64,000 nucleotides of DNA from Tubiluchus corallicola (taxonomy: Eukaryota; Priapulida; Priapulimorpha; Priapulimorphida; Tubiluchidae), in assembly GCA_030141605.1 (NCBI GenBank), contig JAQGDQ010000383.1, positions 95,409 to 159,408 of the forward strand, written 5' to 3'. Position numbers and translations under genes: made by a program. This document shows positions 49,401-61,400 of the stretch, piece by piece (the first letter of the stretch is position 1; every line of letters begins with the position of its first letter). The notes beneath the pieces were generated by a model that was not told the origin of the DNA, searched no databases, and saw only the letters and a list, made by a program, of their open reading frames with translations.

Positions 49401-50850
49401 ACAATAATAACAGCGGTATGAGACCTTTATTATTGCGACTGTATGATGCACTGTACAGCTTGAAAACAATCAGAGTATGATAACAGGCATTATTTTAGAG
49501 GACACGTGACGTATGGTCAGTGTCAGCAGAGCGTCTATCAGCCTCATAGAACTGACGTAATAACAAAGTCGCTGGCATAGTTGGCAGGTATTTCTACCCA
49601 TTGAACATATACATTAAATTGCCTGGCAAGTGGCGGGTAATGGGCGTCGGTGAAACAGGTTACTTTTATATACAGTTTGATACGGCCATTTTGTTCCTGG
49701 CCATTTTGAAGGTGGTAAACGAGTTTGGCGGTATAACGAGGTTTGACTATATTTTTAAATGTACAGTTTACATCTATAGTTAACCACGGATATAAGGGAC
49801 ACCTCCGGATTGGAAAAAATCATCCCTTTAACTGAAATAGAGCTAAATCTAAGCTGCATTCACGCTCATGTGCCCCGCATCTATTCCCTTACTTCAGTAG
49901 CCTTTTTGAATGTTTCTCGCAACATTTGGTATATACTGAATCAATTCTGCTAAATATTTACCTTTAAACTGAACTTCAAAATAAATGTTTATTAAAAAAC
50001 TAACATTTATATGAATGCTGATTACATGTACATAATATATGTACATACGTACATTATGGGCATAATATGCATAGTCTTTGGGTTGGTTAAAACATGTACA
50101 TAGCTTTTCCGTTGTTCATTTGCCGGCAAAAAAGTCAGTGACCTTTTCTGAGTTAACCTGGATGCTGGCTGTCGTATGAGGAAGCTGCCTAGTTTGCCAG
50201 TGGAGGACAAGATCTCATTACGAATTTCTTTAGATGTATAGTACATTAGTAGGTAATCTCACAGAGTGGCCAAAGCCTTGTTCGGGTGTTGGACAGAAAC
50301 CACAATGCACTCTGGTGCAAAATCTTCATTGGAAGTGGCTTTGCTTAGAGCTGAAGCATCTACTGCAGATGGCGCTAATCAAGTTTAAGGATGAAAAAAG
50401 TCTTTGGTCATCGAACCCTTATACGCGAGAAAATTCACTTGATTTCTACTGCATGGGACCTAAAAATGTCATTCCTTATGTCTCTCATATCCGAATATCT
50501 TAGATACACAGGTTTTTGTAAGGAAAAATGTGGCAAAAAACGGGACCGGTTTTGGTAATTTATATATTTCTATTAGCTTGAAAAAATTTTAAGACTAGTT
50601 GTGTAAGGATTTGAAAATTTGCCAATCCAGACATAACTCTGCAAACTTACCCCATTTTTTTATCTACACTGCCAACAGACCATTCACCGTGAACACCTTC
50701 ATCTTTGGGCAAAACCGTTTGTAATAACGTCTTTCGGTCATCCCGTCTAAATGTAGCCGCAGACAAATGTAGACTACGTCTGCTAATACATGGTAATACG
50801 CTGCAGGTGTATAATGGAAATCTCCCAATTATTTGTGTGACCATAAGCAT
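45322..50850 (-). CDS. MRPS11: Mitochondrial ribosomal protein S11 (uS11m), 6 exons
   Basis: Exons from 5' to 3' on the minus strand: 50850-50651, 48713-48583, 48023-47995, 47168-47094, 46637-46572, 45426-45322, all GT-AG and in phase, giving 201 aa (human about 194). The N-terminal residues (MLMVTQIIGRFPLYTCSVL, then RRSLHL) form a basic/hydrophobic mitochondrial targeting presequence. Mature uS11 features follow in order: PVAHIHTSKNNTIITVTD, the short FIAQGSCGTEGFKNAKKGT, IAAQATG, TNVRVIIKGLGPGR and the C-terminal VISITDNTPTGHCQRPRKQR. The protein sits on the platform of the small mitoribosomal subunit near the 3' end of 12S rRNA (family knowledge). The 29-base third exon is unusually small but keeps phase and is needed for the conserved motif. 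Met1 or Met3 could start translation. Its introns hold a CT microsatellite, a tandem duplication and two related DNA elements. Confidence 0.95.
45724..45983. repeat. Tandem duplication, period 150 bp
   Basis: ATCAAAATAATTGGGGCTTT...GAA(T)CGAA and AATTTTTGGTTGATTTAA at 45724-45833 recur at 45874-45983 with about 10% differences. Lies in the last MRPS11 intron. Confidence 0.7.
46370..46542. repeat. (CT)n microsatellite
   Basis: About 170 bases of CTCTCT with occasional CCC, GTC and TTT interruptions in the last MRPS11 intron. The long open frames it creates on both strands (Ser/Leu-rich or Arg/Glu-rich) are artefacts of the repeat. Confidence 0.95.
46744..46918. mobile_element. TA-flanked MITE (mariner/pogo type), 175 bp
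   Basis: The ends CAGTCAAACCTCGTTATAA and, reverse-complemented, CAGCCAAGCCTCTTTATAC lie between TA dinucleotides (46742-46743 and 46919-46920). There is no coding capacity. It lies in the MRPS11 intron between exons 47168-47094 and 46637-46572. Confidence 0.8.
47611..47935. repeat. Possible degraded repeat element
   Basis: CTGTATTTACTCATTTCAGA with two copies of CAGGCCCTTATT, and a later GGCGTTTATTCGGATGGGTG, resembles widespread short invertebrate DNA elements. The ends could not be defined, so the boundaries are approximate. Intronic in MRPS11. Confidence 0.35.
48908..49749. mobile_element. Longer relative of the 46744 MITE, 842 bp, opposite orientation
   Basis: The left end CACTCCAAGCCTCTTTATAC matches the right arm of the element at 46744. 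The right end, reverse-complemented, reads AGTCAAACCTCGTTATACC, matching its left arm. It is flanked by TA. The interior has no transposase ORF that I can see. It is in the first MRPS11 intron. Confidence 0.65.
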
Positions 50851-52886
50851 TCTAGAATTACAGAGTGTTTTATATGTGTACTAAACAATTTTATTAATGT
50901 ACAAAAAACTTATAAAAGCAATTTCATTTCACATTAAAATGAAATTCATGCAAAAAGGTTAAACAGGTCATATGATGGTCAAAACACACAAAAAAAACCT
51001 TTTGTTTTTCTTTAGTTTAATGCTAAGTAGAAACATTGCAACACTGCACTAAAGGGCAAGGTAGATTTTATTAAAGAGTTTAGTGCTAGTAAAACCAAAT
51101 TGAAGTTCTTTTGCACACACAAACCCAAATCTCTATTGGTCTTTAAAGATTCCAAAGCACAGTAAACTAAACAACATACGACTGCTTGAGGTGTAGACAC
51201 CACTGCAGGAACTTATACTACTCCCTGCAGAAGACTATTCTTTCTTGAATCTGACTCTTCAGCTGTACCACTCGTGCATATCAACAGCAGTTAAAGGTTT
51301 TGCAATGTCATGGTAATTTTGCTCTTTTAATAATTTGGGGTAGGTACTGTAATCATATACTTTGACCAAATCTAACTGGTTTTACCTACATAATAGTTAT
51401 ATGATCTTATAGGCAGTGCTTAAAGTGCATATGTTTAGGTAAGGGGTTTCATGGGAAACAATAAAAAACAGGTAGTGGTTCTCGGGGCGATCTGGGCTCA
51501 AGCCCTGGAAACCTGTCTATTTTCCTTGTTTTTAGGCATTTTGAGCCAATCAATGGTAAGAAATTTAACGAAAAAAGGGCAGTTCAGTAAGCAATATTTC
51601 AACTATTTTTCAAATTTAATGATATGAAATTTAGGTCTTTATTCAAAAGTAACACTTTCTTTCTCTACTCATTTAACCGCTGCCAAACCATCCATCTAGG
51701 TCCTTTGAATCAACTAATCAATAACATAATTAATACCGTCCTCTTTTGTGACCAATCCTTTTCTTGTGAGTCAGACAACAATATATCTGTCAACTACATT
51801 ATATTTACAAACATAAAATCATTTTCATTTAAAAACTCGTCCATTTCTTTCTTTTAATTCACAATCTATCTGCTTTCCTCATCATTTTCAGGGGTACATC
51901 AAAAAAATTATAATGCTCTAGGCTGACAGCTTAATCCTGCACACCTGTATTGTGGATTTGTGATTGTTGACATATATATATGAAGTCCAATAAACAATTA
52001 CTGTGGCATATTAGTAGTACTGCTACTTAAACACTTTTGTTGTTCCTGTTAATTACATATATTTCTACTGGCTTATACCCAAGGAGGCTGCACAACTGTT
52101 TGTGGTGTACGACCTTTTATATAAGGATAATTGTATCTGTTGGAAACGTTATAATGACGCTTATAAGGACTTGTAGGCGGTAACTGCTTGTAGTGTATTA
52201 TAAAATACACGCTTTATGTGAATATGAAAGGATACACATTTTCTGAGTATAGAGGAGAATACAAATTTCTTAACACAGAGCCATTATTTGGTGCCCTAGC
52301 CTACAGCCTGGTTAGTCATTGGTAAATATGCCCTGATCATTTTCACCACAGATTCATTTATTGGTTACACACTCATAATTAAGAAACCTTTTTGGGTAAT
52401 TATGGTAAGTAGACCGGACTTTCAGTCATAATTGCATTATGATAATTTGTATAATTATTATATTCTGTTGGTAACGGAAAAATCCAGTAATGAGTTGTGC
52501 CTGCGTCCTTTCATTTTCAACAAAAACAAACACGTGCAACAAACACTCACCTATCTTTGAACTGTTGTGAAGTGACAGCGCAGAGACGAAAATAATACTT
52601 AGTGTTACAACTGCTGTGGTGCGTTTTTAAGTTACTGTTTGTTTCATTTTTCATCTTACAGTCTACAGTTCAATAACAGACAAAGTTTTTAGTAATACTG
52701 CTAGAAGAAGTTTTTATGTATCACAAGTTTTCATGTTATGGATAGGCTTATAGCCAATTAAATGGTGAGAAATCTACATGTGTGATCCGGCGAGAAATAA
52801 TTTTTTTAGGTTCCGGGTCTGCGACCCAGACAGACCCAGCGCACTTTAAGCACTAATCTTTCCAAGCAGACTTTGACGTCGATATT
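50851..52886. other. Intergenic region between MRPS11 and the FGF-like sequence
   Basis: The MRPS11 promoter side lies at the left edge; no TATA box is evident. Near 51470-51530 a B-box-like GGGCTCAAGCCC occurs inside a small hairpin (AACAGGT/ACCTGTC), perhaps a SINE relic. The frame 51624-51857 has no recognisable domain. The base composition becomes GC-rich at about 52850-52990, like a promoter. Confidence 0.45.
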
Positions 52887-53270
52887 ATGTCGTCGTGGCC
52901 ACGAATTTCAATTTTAGCTTGGTGGCGGTGGCGCGCCGCGCTGTCCGAAACCAGCGGCGGTGCAACTATAGCGAGAAACTATGGCGGCAGATACGCCGCT
53001 CCTCTGTAAATGGCAACAAACACCACGCAAAATGTTTTCGGAAGTTTCACTATCATAAGTCAATTTACTAATGAACCCTTCATATTAATGAACGAAAGAA
53101 CGGGGAAATTAGAAATGAAATGCAAATACATGTGCCCACAAACAGGCCAGCCTCAGAGTCTCCACGATTTTTATGTATGTATTAGGGACCTAAAGGCGAC
53201 GAAACTACCTAAACTGCAAACTCGTCAAAAACTGTGTTCACCTGCTGCACGTCGAATTGACAGACACTGA
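52887..53270 (+). pseudogene. FGF8/17/18-like sequence with in-frame stop, intronless
   Basis: The open frame 53010-53270 (86 aa, from MATNTTQNVFGS) resembles the beta-trefoil core of FGF8/17/18: VFGSF for TFGS, EPFILMNERTGKLEMK for the family E-x-Y-x-C-MN-(R/K)-KGKL, and FYVCIRDLKATKLPKLQTRQ for WYxxFTxKGRPRKGxKTRQ. The same frame extends upstream from ATG 52887 through ETSGG (family RTSGK) and YAAPL to a TAA at 53007-53009, exactly where the family has DPxAxLxVETDT, so the stop seems to interrupt the homology. About a dozen residues of the central strand are missing. It follows a GC-rich patch. It could be a decayed retrocopy, or a short divergent gene starting at 53010. The match rests on recall of the family, without an alignment score. 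Confidence 0.35.
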
Positions 53271-55300
53271 ATTCTAATATAAAACCTGCTCACAAGTCAA
53301 AACCGCCTAACCAATGTTCTAACAAAAAGCAAGCAAACCAGCCAGTAACGCTTCATGCTAGGTACTCTTTGGCACTACAGGAGAAATCGGTTTAATTTAC
53401 TTCGAATTTATTTCACGACGTCTTTGCCTGTGTTCAGTTCAATTGAATCAGTGCCTACTGTGTTTACTATCAAGAACATTTGGTTATCAAAGGTCATATG
53501 TTATATGTTATATGAGCAGTTCAAAGACTGCTACTGGGCCAAAAAAGAAAACGATAAATTTAAACCAAAATTTAGAGAATAACCAACATACACTCTCCTC
53601 ATCGATCTGAATCACCTTCCCGAGCAATCATTCCCCTCTCTCGTTTTCATAAAAAACACAACGTCCCAAAATATGTTACAAGGTTTCCAAATCTGAACTA
53701 CATCCACAAATTCTATGCTGTTCAGTTACTTTCCAGTGGATTACTATAAAATTTTATTTTCAAAGCTCAATCTAATTCTTGCTTTAATCTATAATTTAGG
53801 ATTATGCACATGTCATTATCCAAACTTGAAAGAAAGGTCTTGGTATATTGACCATAATATATTTTTCCCCAGCCGTAGAACAGGTTTAATTCAAATTTTC
53901 TGCAATTGTATACCCCTTTCTTACACCTTTCATTCGAATAATTCATTGTAACCCATTTCACTGAGATGTATATCTGTTATTTTTTGTAAAGCGTAATTAA
54001 GACAGTTCACCTAATGCCAAAAAGTCAAAAAACGTCTCCAAGCCGATTTATCGGCTAAGAAACGTAATTAATCTTCTCGCCCATTTAGATAGTATCCAGC
54101 TAAGCCCTCCAATCATTATTATCTTTTTCACCAATCTATTGTTATTGATAAAGAAAATTCTATAATGCTTTCTCAATAACAGAAGCAAACCCAACTTTGC
54201 CTCTTGCCACTGCACCGTTACATCCCATGCCTTTCCATATTAATATAACAAATGACTCCTGATATCTCATAAATATATCATAAACGCTCTCCTTTTGATA
54301 GAAAAATCTTCCAATCCAACCAATGATTAATTCGTCTACAATCACAGATTTCCGATCAGTTCTTCTCAGGCTTCCCTTCTTGAATCGGAAAACATTGCCA
54401 TATATTTATGTACCCATATAGTCTTCCTCAGATTTGGAATCCGTTTTTCAATACATGCATCTTCATTTTCACTCTCTCTAAGTAACAGACTAAAATATTT
54501 TGCTTTACTTGACTTCTTTACTTAAAATCCACCAAAATGAAACTTTTTTTGTTTAGTAGACAACTGTGAAACTAGTTTATTAGACAATTATGAGACAACT
54601 ATCAAGTCTGATAAAAAGTATACATTTTAACACATTAGACAATTATGAAACTTTTGCCTTCTTCATCATTGGGAAGGTAGATTATTCGTCATATATCTAA
54701 TCTACTGTGCTCCATGCTGGTTGTTATTATGGAAGAGGTGCTGAGATGGAATATGCGCCTGTCCCTCAGCCCACTGGACCGACGAGACCATTCAAAAGCG
54801 ACAGTTTTATACTTGGTACTCAATGCCAATTAGTCTAATAATTATTATTAATGGCTCAGTATGGACTAGTTACCATCTCAACGTAGAGGAGGTCAAAAAT
54901 AAATGGTATTCACTCCCTCACTCCCATAACTCTGCCCTTCTCTACCTCTAAATGATTCGTCCTGAAACCAGAATGAAGGTTGCAGGAGAAGATATATGAG
55001 ATTTTTATTGGGACTAAAAATTTACGATGATCACAAATTGTTGGAATGATCACAGATTGCGTAACAGTTACTAGTTGGAAATAATGTTAAAGATCAGTAA
55101 GTATAAAGAAGATGAAGAGGTGCAGTTGTGCATGACCCTAACAAGTTTGGAAAAGAATGCAAAAACATTTACTGAAAAGAAACTTAACGCTTACTGGGTG
55201 AAATGGTAATATGTTTACAAGAATGCTTGATGCCTACTGAAGAAACAGATATTAAGGGAAAGTTTTACGAAAGGTTAGAATAGATTTCCAAAAGCTAAGA
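53271..55300. other. 2-kb region without a recognised gene, strand-skewed composition
   Basis: From about 53580 to 54560 the plus strand is poor in G and rich in C and T relative to the rest of the window. The minus-strand frame ending at 54160 (open back to about 54413, with RFFYQKESVYDIFMRYQES) and short plus frames at 53355-53582 and 53715-53951 match nothing I know. At 55084-55210 a plus frame MLKISKYKEDEEVQLCMTLT also looks polar and protein-like but is short. Confidence 0.4.
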
Positions 55301-55317
55301 ATGTAAAGCACGGAGGG

Positions 55318-55405
55318 CTGGTTCCATCTGGGCCGGCTTAGGCAGGCGGTCTTCAGCATGGACACTCCCGGGTTTGAACCCTTGCCGTGAGAGTTTGTGA
55401 CACGT
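55318..55405 (+). repeat. tRNA-like SINE head
   Basis: GGCCGGCTTAGGCAGGCGG followed by CCCGGGTTTGAACCCTTG gives an A-box-like and a perfect B-box-like GGTTTGAACCC, an internal RNA polymerase III promoter. Downstream come two similar blocks, CGAGTAAGTCAGCAGGCTCG and CGAGTATGTCCGCAGACTCG, each followed by TAAGGA, as a short tandem repeat (about 55430-55520). No full cloverleaf can be drawn. Confidence 0.45.
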
Positions 55406-55913
55406 CTGGGTGTTCCTCAGCCAAATGGTTCGAGTAAGTCAGCAGGCTCGTAAGGACTGCACCAACGTAAATCAGATGGCACGAGTATGTCCGCAGACTC
55501 GTAAGGAATACACTAACCAGCGTAGCATACTTGTTCCTATTCTTTCAGATGATAGCAGATTGAGAAGCTCTTTCCTTTCCTTCAAGTAGCTGCTCATTCA
55601 AATATACGAACCCTGTGAATTGTTAGACCAGTTACGTCGTCCATACTACCAACATCGTCGTCAAATCAAGCAAGTACACCATGTGATGAGGCACTAGCGC
55701 TGACTGCTGAACTGGTCCTCACGATACGTCTGCACATCGATGTAATTTCCCCAAGATTCAAATCACAAATTTGAAATAACACTCCAGGTGCAGTTACAGG
55801 ACAAAGTACAGGACCCTGTACAGAACATGATTTTGTACAGAACGACACTTCTTAAAAACGTCATTTATTTACAGCACGCAAGAATTGTATCCTCGCAAGT
55901 GAATATCACGAGG

Positions 55914-56123
55914 TTACAGAGTAAAAGTCATACAGCATACATGCACTGCACCGTAAATGAACATAACAAGAGCTCGCATCATATGGTTGGCTCTGGTTGA
56001 CTGTATACTACGTGATGAGTTCTTAACCCTACTCTTATACTTGAAGTCGCAAAGTTTGGATTCAAGTATTGATTCAGCAAGTTTTTCAGTATCTTCCTTC
56101 TTCGGTTTAATAATGTTACCACC
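55914..56123 (-). CDS. Possible coding exon of an unknown minus-strand gene
   Basis: After an acceptor CTTTTGTTTTAG the minus strand is open for about 70 codons beginning GGNIIKPKKEDTEKLAESIL, then CDFKYKSRVKNSS. The first 40 residues are charged and helix-like and look coding. A candidate first exon lies at 56282-56262 (ATG, encoding MSAPKRK, donor GTAATC), but that donor leaves phase 0 whereas this frame needs two leading bases, so the join does not work as drawn. The product is not recognised. Confidence 0.25.
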   Translation of the reverse strand, partial: GGNIIKPKKEDTEKLAESILESKLCDFKYKSRVKNSSRSIQSTRANHMMRALVMFIYGAVHVCCMTFTL

Positions 56124-56254
56124 GCTAAAACAAAAGCCAAGTCTCTCGGGAAGTTGAGCTTATATATACTAATATTTGAGAAAAATTTTAGAAAGTTTCA
56201 GCGATAAAATTGTGATAAGCATCTCCTGTAATTAGTAAAATCAATTAAAAGTTG

Positions 56255-56325
56255 TGATTACTTTACGTTTGGGCGCGCTCATTTTACACGAAAAATGGCG
56301 TCATCCGGTTGCCGTGCAGGTGCTT
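56255..56325. promoter_or_regulatory. Possible divergent start region
   Basis: In a local GC-rich patch two start codons face away from each other 12 bases apart: ATGAGCGCGCCCAAACG on the minus strand (from 56282) and ATGGCGTCATCCGG on the plus strand (from 56295). Each is followed by a plausible donor (AAA|GTAATC and GCAG|GTGCTT). No joined downstream exon was confirmed on either strand. Confidence 0.25.
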
Positions 56326-57864
56326 GAGCAATCTTTTTTTGACTTATAGAGCGAACTCTATAAACTAAGTAACCTACCCGGTGCCTACTATATGTTCGCA
56401 AGTTTGCCTGCGTACCTGAAAGTCAACAAAAATCTGTAAATTAATACCACTTACACCATTTTAAGGTACAATTCTACGGGTTAAAGCTATGTAACTACTC
56501 TAAACTTGATCATAATTGATCCAGGGACCAATTTTTAGATTTAAACGCAGTTAAATACAATGATAGAATAACGAAACTTCTGAGTGAACTGTGGAAATTT
56601 CCTAACACGTACCTTCACCACAGCTTGCCTTCACAGCAGCATTCACGCTGCACAGCAGACTCCAGCTTATGTCATTTTTATTCAAATATGCCGGCAGCCA
56701 CGTTCGTTTGGTAGAAGATAAAAATATTTAAACTTCTTTTACATTTAACGCGTATATTATGTGGTGATTTCAATATTTTTACATTAAAATTCAATAAATG
56801 TTGTTCGAGGGTTGGTTCTTCCTTTAAGTTAATTATTGTTGTAAAAATGTGTTATGCATTCAGTAAAAGCTTTCACAGCTTTGAATGGGACAATAAGCAT
56901 TTTGATACTTAGTATCGTGATGTACGTAGAATGATTTAAATTGACATAGTATGCTCTCGTAAAACATACATGAACGCCCATGTTAATTATCTTTAAATGC
57001 CTATTTTTATTTTTCTATAAGCTAAACCGGGTGTACTTGTACGTCAGTAACATTTGACAAAAAATTCTCTTGAATCCAGAATGGGTCATCGCACGACACG
57101 ATAATTCAGCTTTCAGTAACCTTAGTCTAATACTTTTTCGAACTCCTAACAATAAAAATAAACAAATCTCACTTCCACGTGAAGTTCTTTACAAAAATGA
57201 TTCACATTTTTACGAGCTCTCTATAACATCGATCATTCGAATTTGTACTTTCGTCTAATTTGAGGCCTCTTTTTATGGCACTATTTGAGGTGCTTCCTGC
57301 AGTCAGCAAAGGGATTATTATACACTTAAGTGTATTGAAAACTGGAATACAGCGCCCAAAGGCAGCGTGATCCGGACCTGATCCAAAAGAAAGGGACCTA
57401 TCTGCCACTATATCATTGTCATTAGGCCTGCGTCTGTCACATCATTTTTAGAAACAGAAACATTGTTAAAGAAACCACTGAGTTGAAGCACTGTCTTAGC
57501 AATGGATGTATACATCCTTCCTCTGTGAGGCAAATAGGTAACAATTACGAATGATATCATCCTGAGCGAGTACTGAACCAAGGCGGCAACACAGCTTCAC
57601 ATGAAAGCGCAGATGTCTATCTTATCCATTCAGCAACAACACATTTATGCAATTATAATGCATCTGCAATAGAGGGACAGTCAAATCTTATCGAATTAAA
57701 GATGCACATGCGGAAATAGATAAAAACACATTACGCGTTATAATAATCTTTTTACTCTTACTTATCTATGATCACAGTCTTGACAAAGAGGCGTTGTTCA
57801 ATTATAATCAATGTAGTTACATATATGCTACTAGACGTCATACTAGTGCTATTAACATCAAATG
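56326..57864. other. Intergenic region downstream of the DEG/ENaC gene
   Basis: No gene or repeat I can support. The frame 57070-57258 (+) has no recognisable domain. A minus-strand AATAAA for the channel gene was not identified. Confidence 0.5.
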
Positions 57865-58432
57865 TTACAAATTCGTATTTCCGCTTGTGAGCTTGAATGG
57901 CTGGTTATTTTTATAGTCGTGTTCAAAAGCAGTTTTCATCTCCGTGCCTTCCAAATTTCGTACTCGACTTGGGCGTGAATAAAAGCTGTATACGGCAGCA
58001 GAGACAAACTGAAAGAGCTCGATGAATGTCAATAAGGAACAACCGATATACAGTCCAAATGTCCCGCCGAGTTCTGAGAGCAGGCTAAAACCCTGAAAAA
58101 AAAAACACAATTCAAACTTAGTCTTCTTGACAACGAGGATTCACGATAGTTGATTGATAGGTCTTTAGATACATTGTAAACTAGAGATGTGACTTCAAAG
58201 GTATCATGATTCTGAAGGTGCCCTGCTTTACAACTAATGTAACAGTTAGAAAAATTATCCGTACTTACAGTGTATTTGGGTTCCGTTTCTATCAACTGGT
58301 AGCTCAAGTCACTGTAGTAAACGTTGATTTTTGCGAATTGCATCCTGAGAAGAATTATTCAGATTCAGAATTAGCACAAAATTCAATAATAACAAAACTT
58401 TGACTGTGTCTGATGCGACTACATATATATTG

Positions 58433-58489
<57 letters not shown>

Positions 58490-61400
58490 CATATGTAATT
58501 TATAATGTATATATATATATATACATACAATATATATAATGTATATATATATATACATACAATATATATAATGTATATATATATATATATACATACAATA
58601 TATATAATTTATAATATTTATAAATTACATAATAATATTTATAACCTATACCTGTTCATTGATAATTACATGTCTACAGGATGAGAATTGCCTAGTGAAG
58701 GAAATGGAAGCGGAGAAGTGTAAATTTGTAGACAAAGTTTCTATACAAAATCTAGTATGAATGAAATCACAAAATCTATATGAGCGAAGAATCACAAAAA
58801 GAAGTAATCCTGTCAGCTGAATAATTACGTAATGCAGTTCCATCACTGTTGTTGAAAAGCTAAAGGTAATACTTACACCCATGAATCTGCTTCAGATTGC
58901 TCTGAATATTCGCCATGTCCATAACTTTCATCTCCCATATCTAGGCCAGCGCAAAGAAAGTACAGTTATTAAAATCTATGATATGGAAAGGCATTGTTGT
59001 TTTGCACACGTAGGCCTAAGGAAATTGTAATATAGAATAAGCAAATACTGTATTGTAAAAATAAAACGAACAAAATTTCTAATACACTTTTCTTCCACAA
59101 TGCTTCTGATACGGCCCACAATGCGAAATGCAAATGCAAATTATTAAACTTAACTCCGACTATAATCGATTTCTTACTTGTAAGAATGTATTACTGCATG
59201 TGTGTGTGTGCGTGCGTATGTGTGTTATAATATGAGTGAATATAGCCTATGTACGTTTGAAGGACTTATGCCCTATATGGTAATGCAGAACTTCAACATT
59301 ATCTAAAAATAATAGTTTCAATAAAAATGATAAATATTACCGCCACTTTCATCCGATGCTTCTCTGCGTTTTCTTACTACAGGTTCACCGTCTTCAGTAG
59401 TAGGAAAATCTGAAAGGATTAATATGATAGGCATGTATAGTAACTGTGCAAACTTCTGGTGTTATTTTGGAGATCGGATGACCTCATTTTATTTGTTATG
59501 CTTTGTCGCAACACCTAAAATAAGATAGGCGTAGTCATCAAGCGTTAATTATGTTTCATCACGTATTAAAGGATTCTATTCTCACGGCAATGACGTGTTT
59601 ACTTTAACGTCCCAAAAGAGCTCTACATTTATTGATTTTGGTACATTTTTTGTGATATAAGCTTGAAAATAAGACTGCATGCAGGGTTTCTCAAGAGTAA
59701 GCAGCCTGAGGAGTTTCAGGTTTTTCCAATAGGTAACACTTTCTGCGGAAGTGAAGCTTTAGGAACAAAGAAATTAAATAAATGGTAAGAGCAAGCAATA
59801 ACGAATAATCAAACGAACTTTCACACAATTACACAAAATATGTAACAGAATAACATCAGGTTCATCAACAATTTACCCTTAATAACCGAACATTGCAAAA
59901 AACACACACAACGGAATGCAATGACTTATTGTCTCCTTGTGTACACATCTTCTTTGCCATAATAATAACTTCTAGTTTGGTTATGGCTGAACATCAACCC
60001 CAAGTTTTCAAGCAGAAAAACAATAAGCTAGACTGATGTTGTCCAAATTCTTTGGTGCAGATACGATTATTAATGTTTTTGCACTTTTAGAAAGTAGAAA
60101 AAGTACTTGTTTAAACCGATACTTTCTGCACTTTTTACTGCATAAAGAGGCACAGCGAGAAGATATCGATGGTATATTTAAATAACTTTCTTGCATGTAA
60201 AATAGTTTGATAATAATTGTTCTTCGGTCATCGATTAGCATTTTGAATAAATGTTGACGTATCTTTGGCTGGTGTTGCACATGTATCTTCATTTGCAGCA
60301 ATTGTATCATTGCCTGAAACTGCAGTTTGTTTTTACTTGCTGCAGTTGTATCTGGTTAGTGTTGCTGTTGTGTCTTCATCTGCCCCTGTTGCTGTTCAGT
60401 GTGCAGTTATTTGGTGCAATTATGACAGTACTTGTTGGCGCAATAATAGTGTCACCTGCTAGAGCGGCATGTTTGCCTGATGCTGTACTGTAATTTCATT
60501 CGCTGTAGGTGTGAGCTTGTCTGGTGCTGATGTTGCACTTCAAGTTGTGGCAGTTGCATCTGCATTTAAAACACGTGGTTGTAACTGCATCTTGTCCAGC
60601 TATTATTACTGCAACTATTTCTTCTCTTAGTATTTTTATCGCTTTATCTACCAAAGTTGTGTTTGCGTCTGTTGCAACGCATGCGGCTTCATCTGCTGCA
60701 ATTCTATCCCTTCTTGTGTTTTTGAAGCGCTTTCATTTGGTAGAGTTGTCCCTTTTTCTAGTACTGCTGTTGTAGCTTGATCTGCAGCAATCGTGTATTT
60801 GCCTATACCCGAGATGTTGCTGTGCTGGCTACTTGCTCCAAATGTACATTCTCCAAACATTGCTGCTGTGTAATTCTTGTTGCAGCTGTATCTCCGCAAA
60901 TGCAGATGTCCTTCTTTTAAATGTCATCGTTTCATCTCCTCTTTGGTGTAACCTTGGTCCCCTTTCTCTTACTGTGCTTGTATGCTTTTTGGTATCATCT
61001 CAACTATTTTTTATGATAGCATCTTTAATTGCTGTGGCTTTGTTGTTCAATAAGGCACAATCACGTCTCCCTTTAATTCGGGTTTCCTCTGATGTAGTTG
61101 TATCCTTGGTTGTTGCTATTTGCACGTGCTGTTGCTATTGATTATTGAGTGTTGTAGGTTCGCCTGACTAGTCTAGTCTTTTTATTGTTGGCTACATCTG
61201 ATGAAGTTACCGAATTACCCTCTAACGTTGTTTTAGTTCTTCTAGTTGCAGCTATTTCTGTATATCCGAAAATCCAGGTCCAAATAAATTACATTAAATT
61301 ATTTATTCTTTCTCGTTTTAGTGTGTAGGTGCACTTCTTCAAAAAGCAGTATAAACAGAACAAAATAAAATACACATGCACAAATAAATGACACGTTTGC

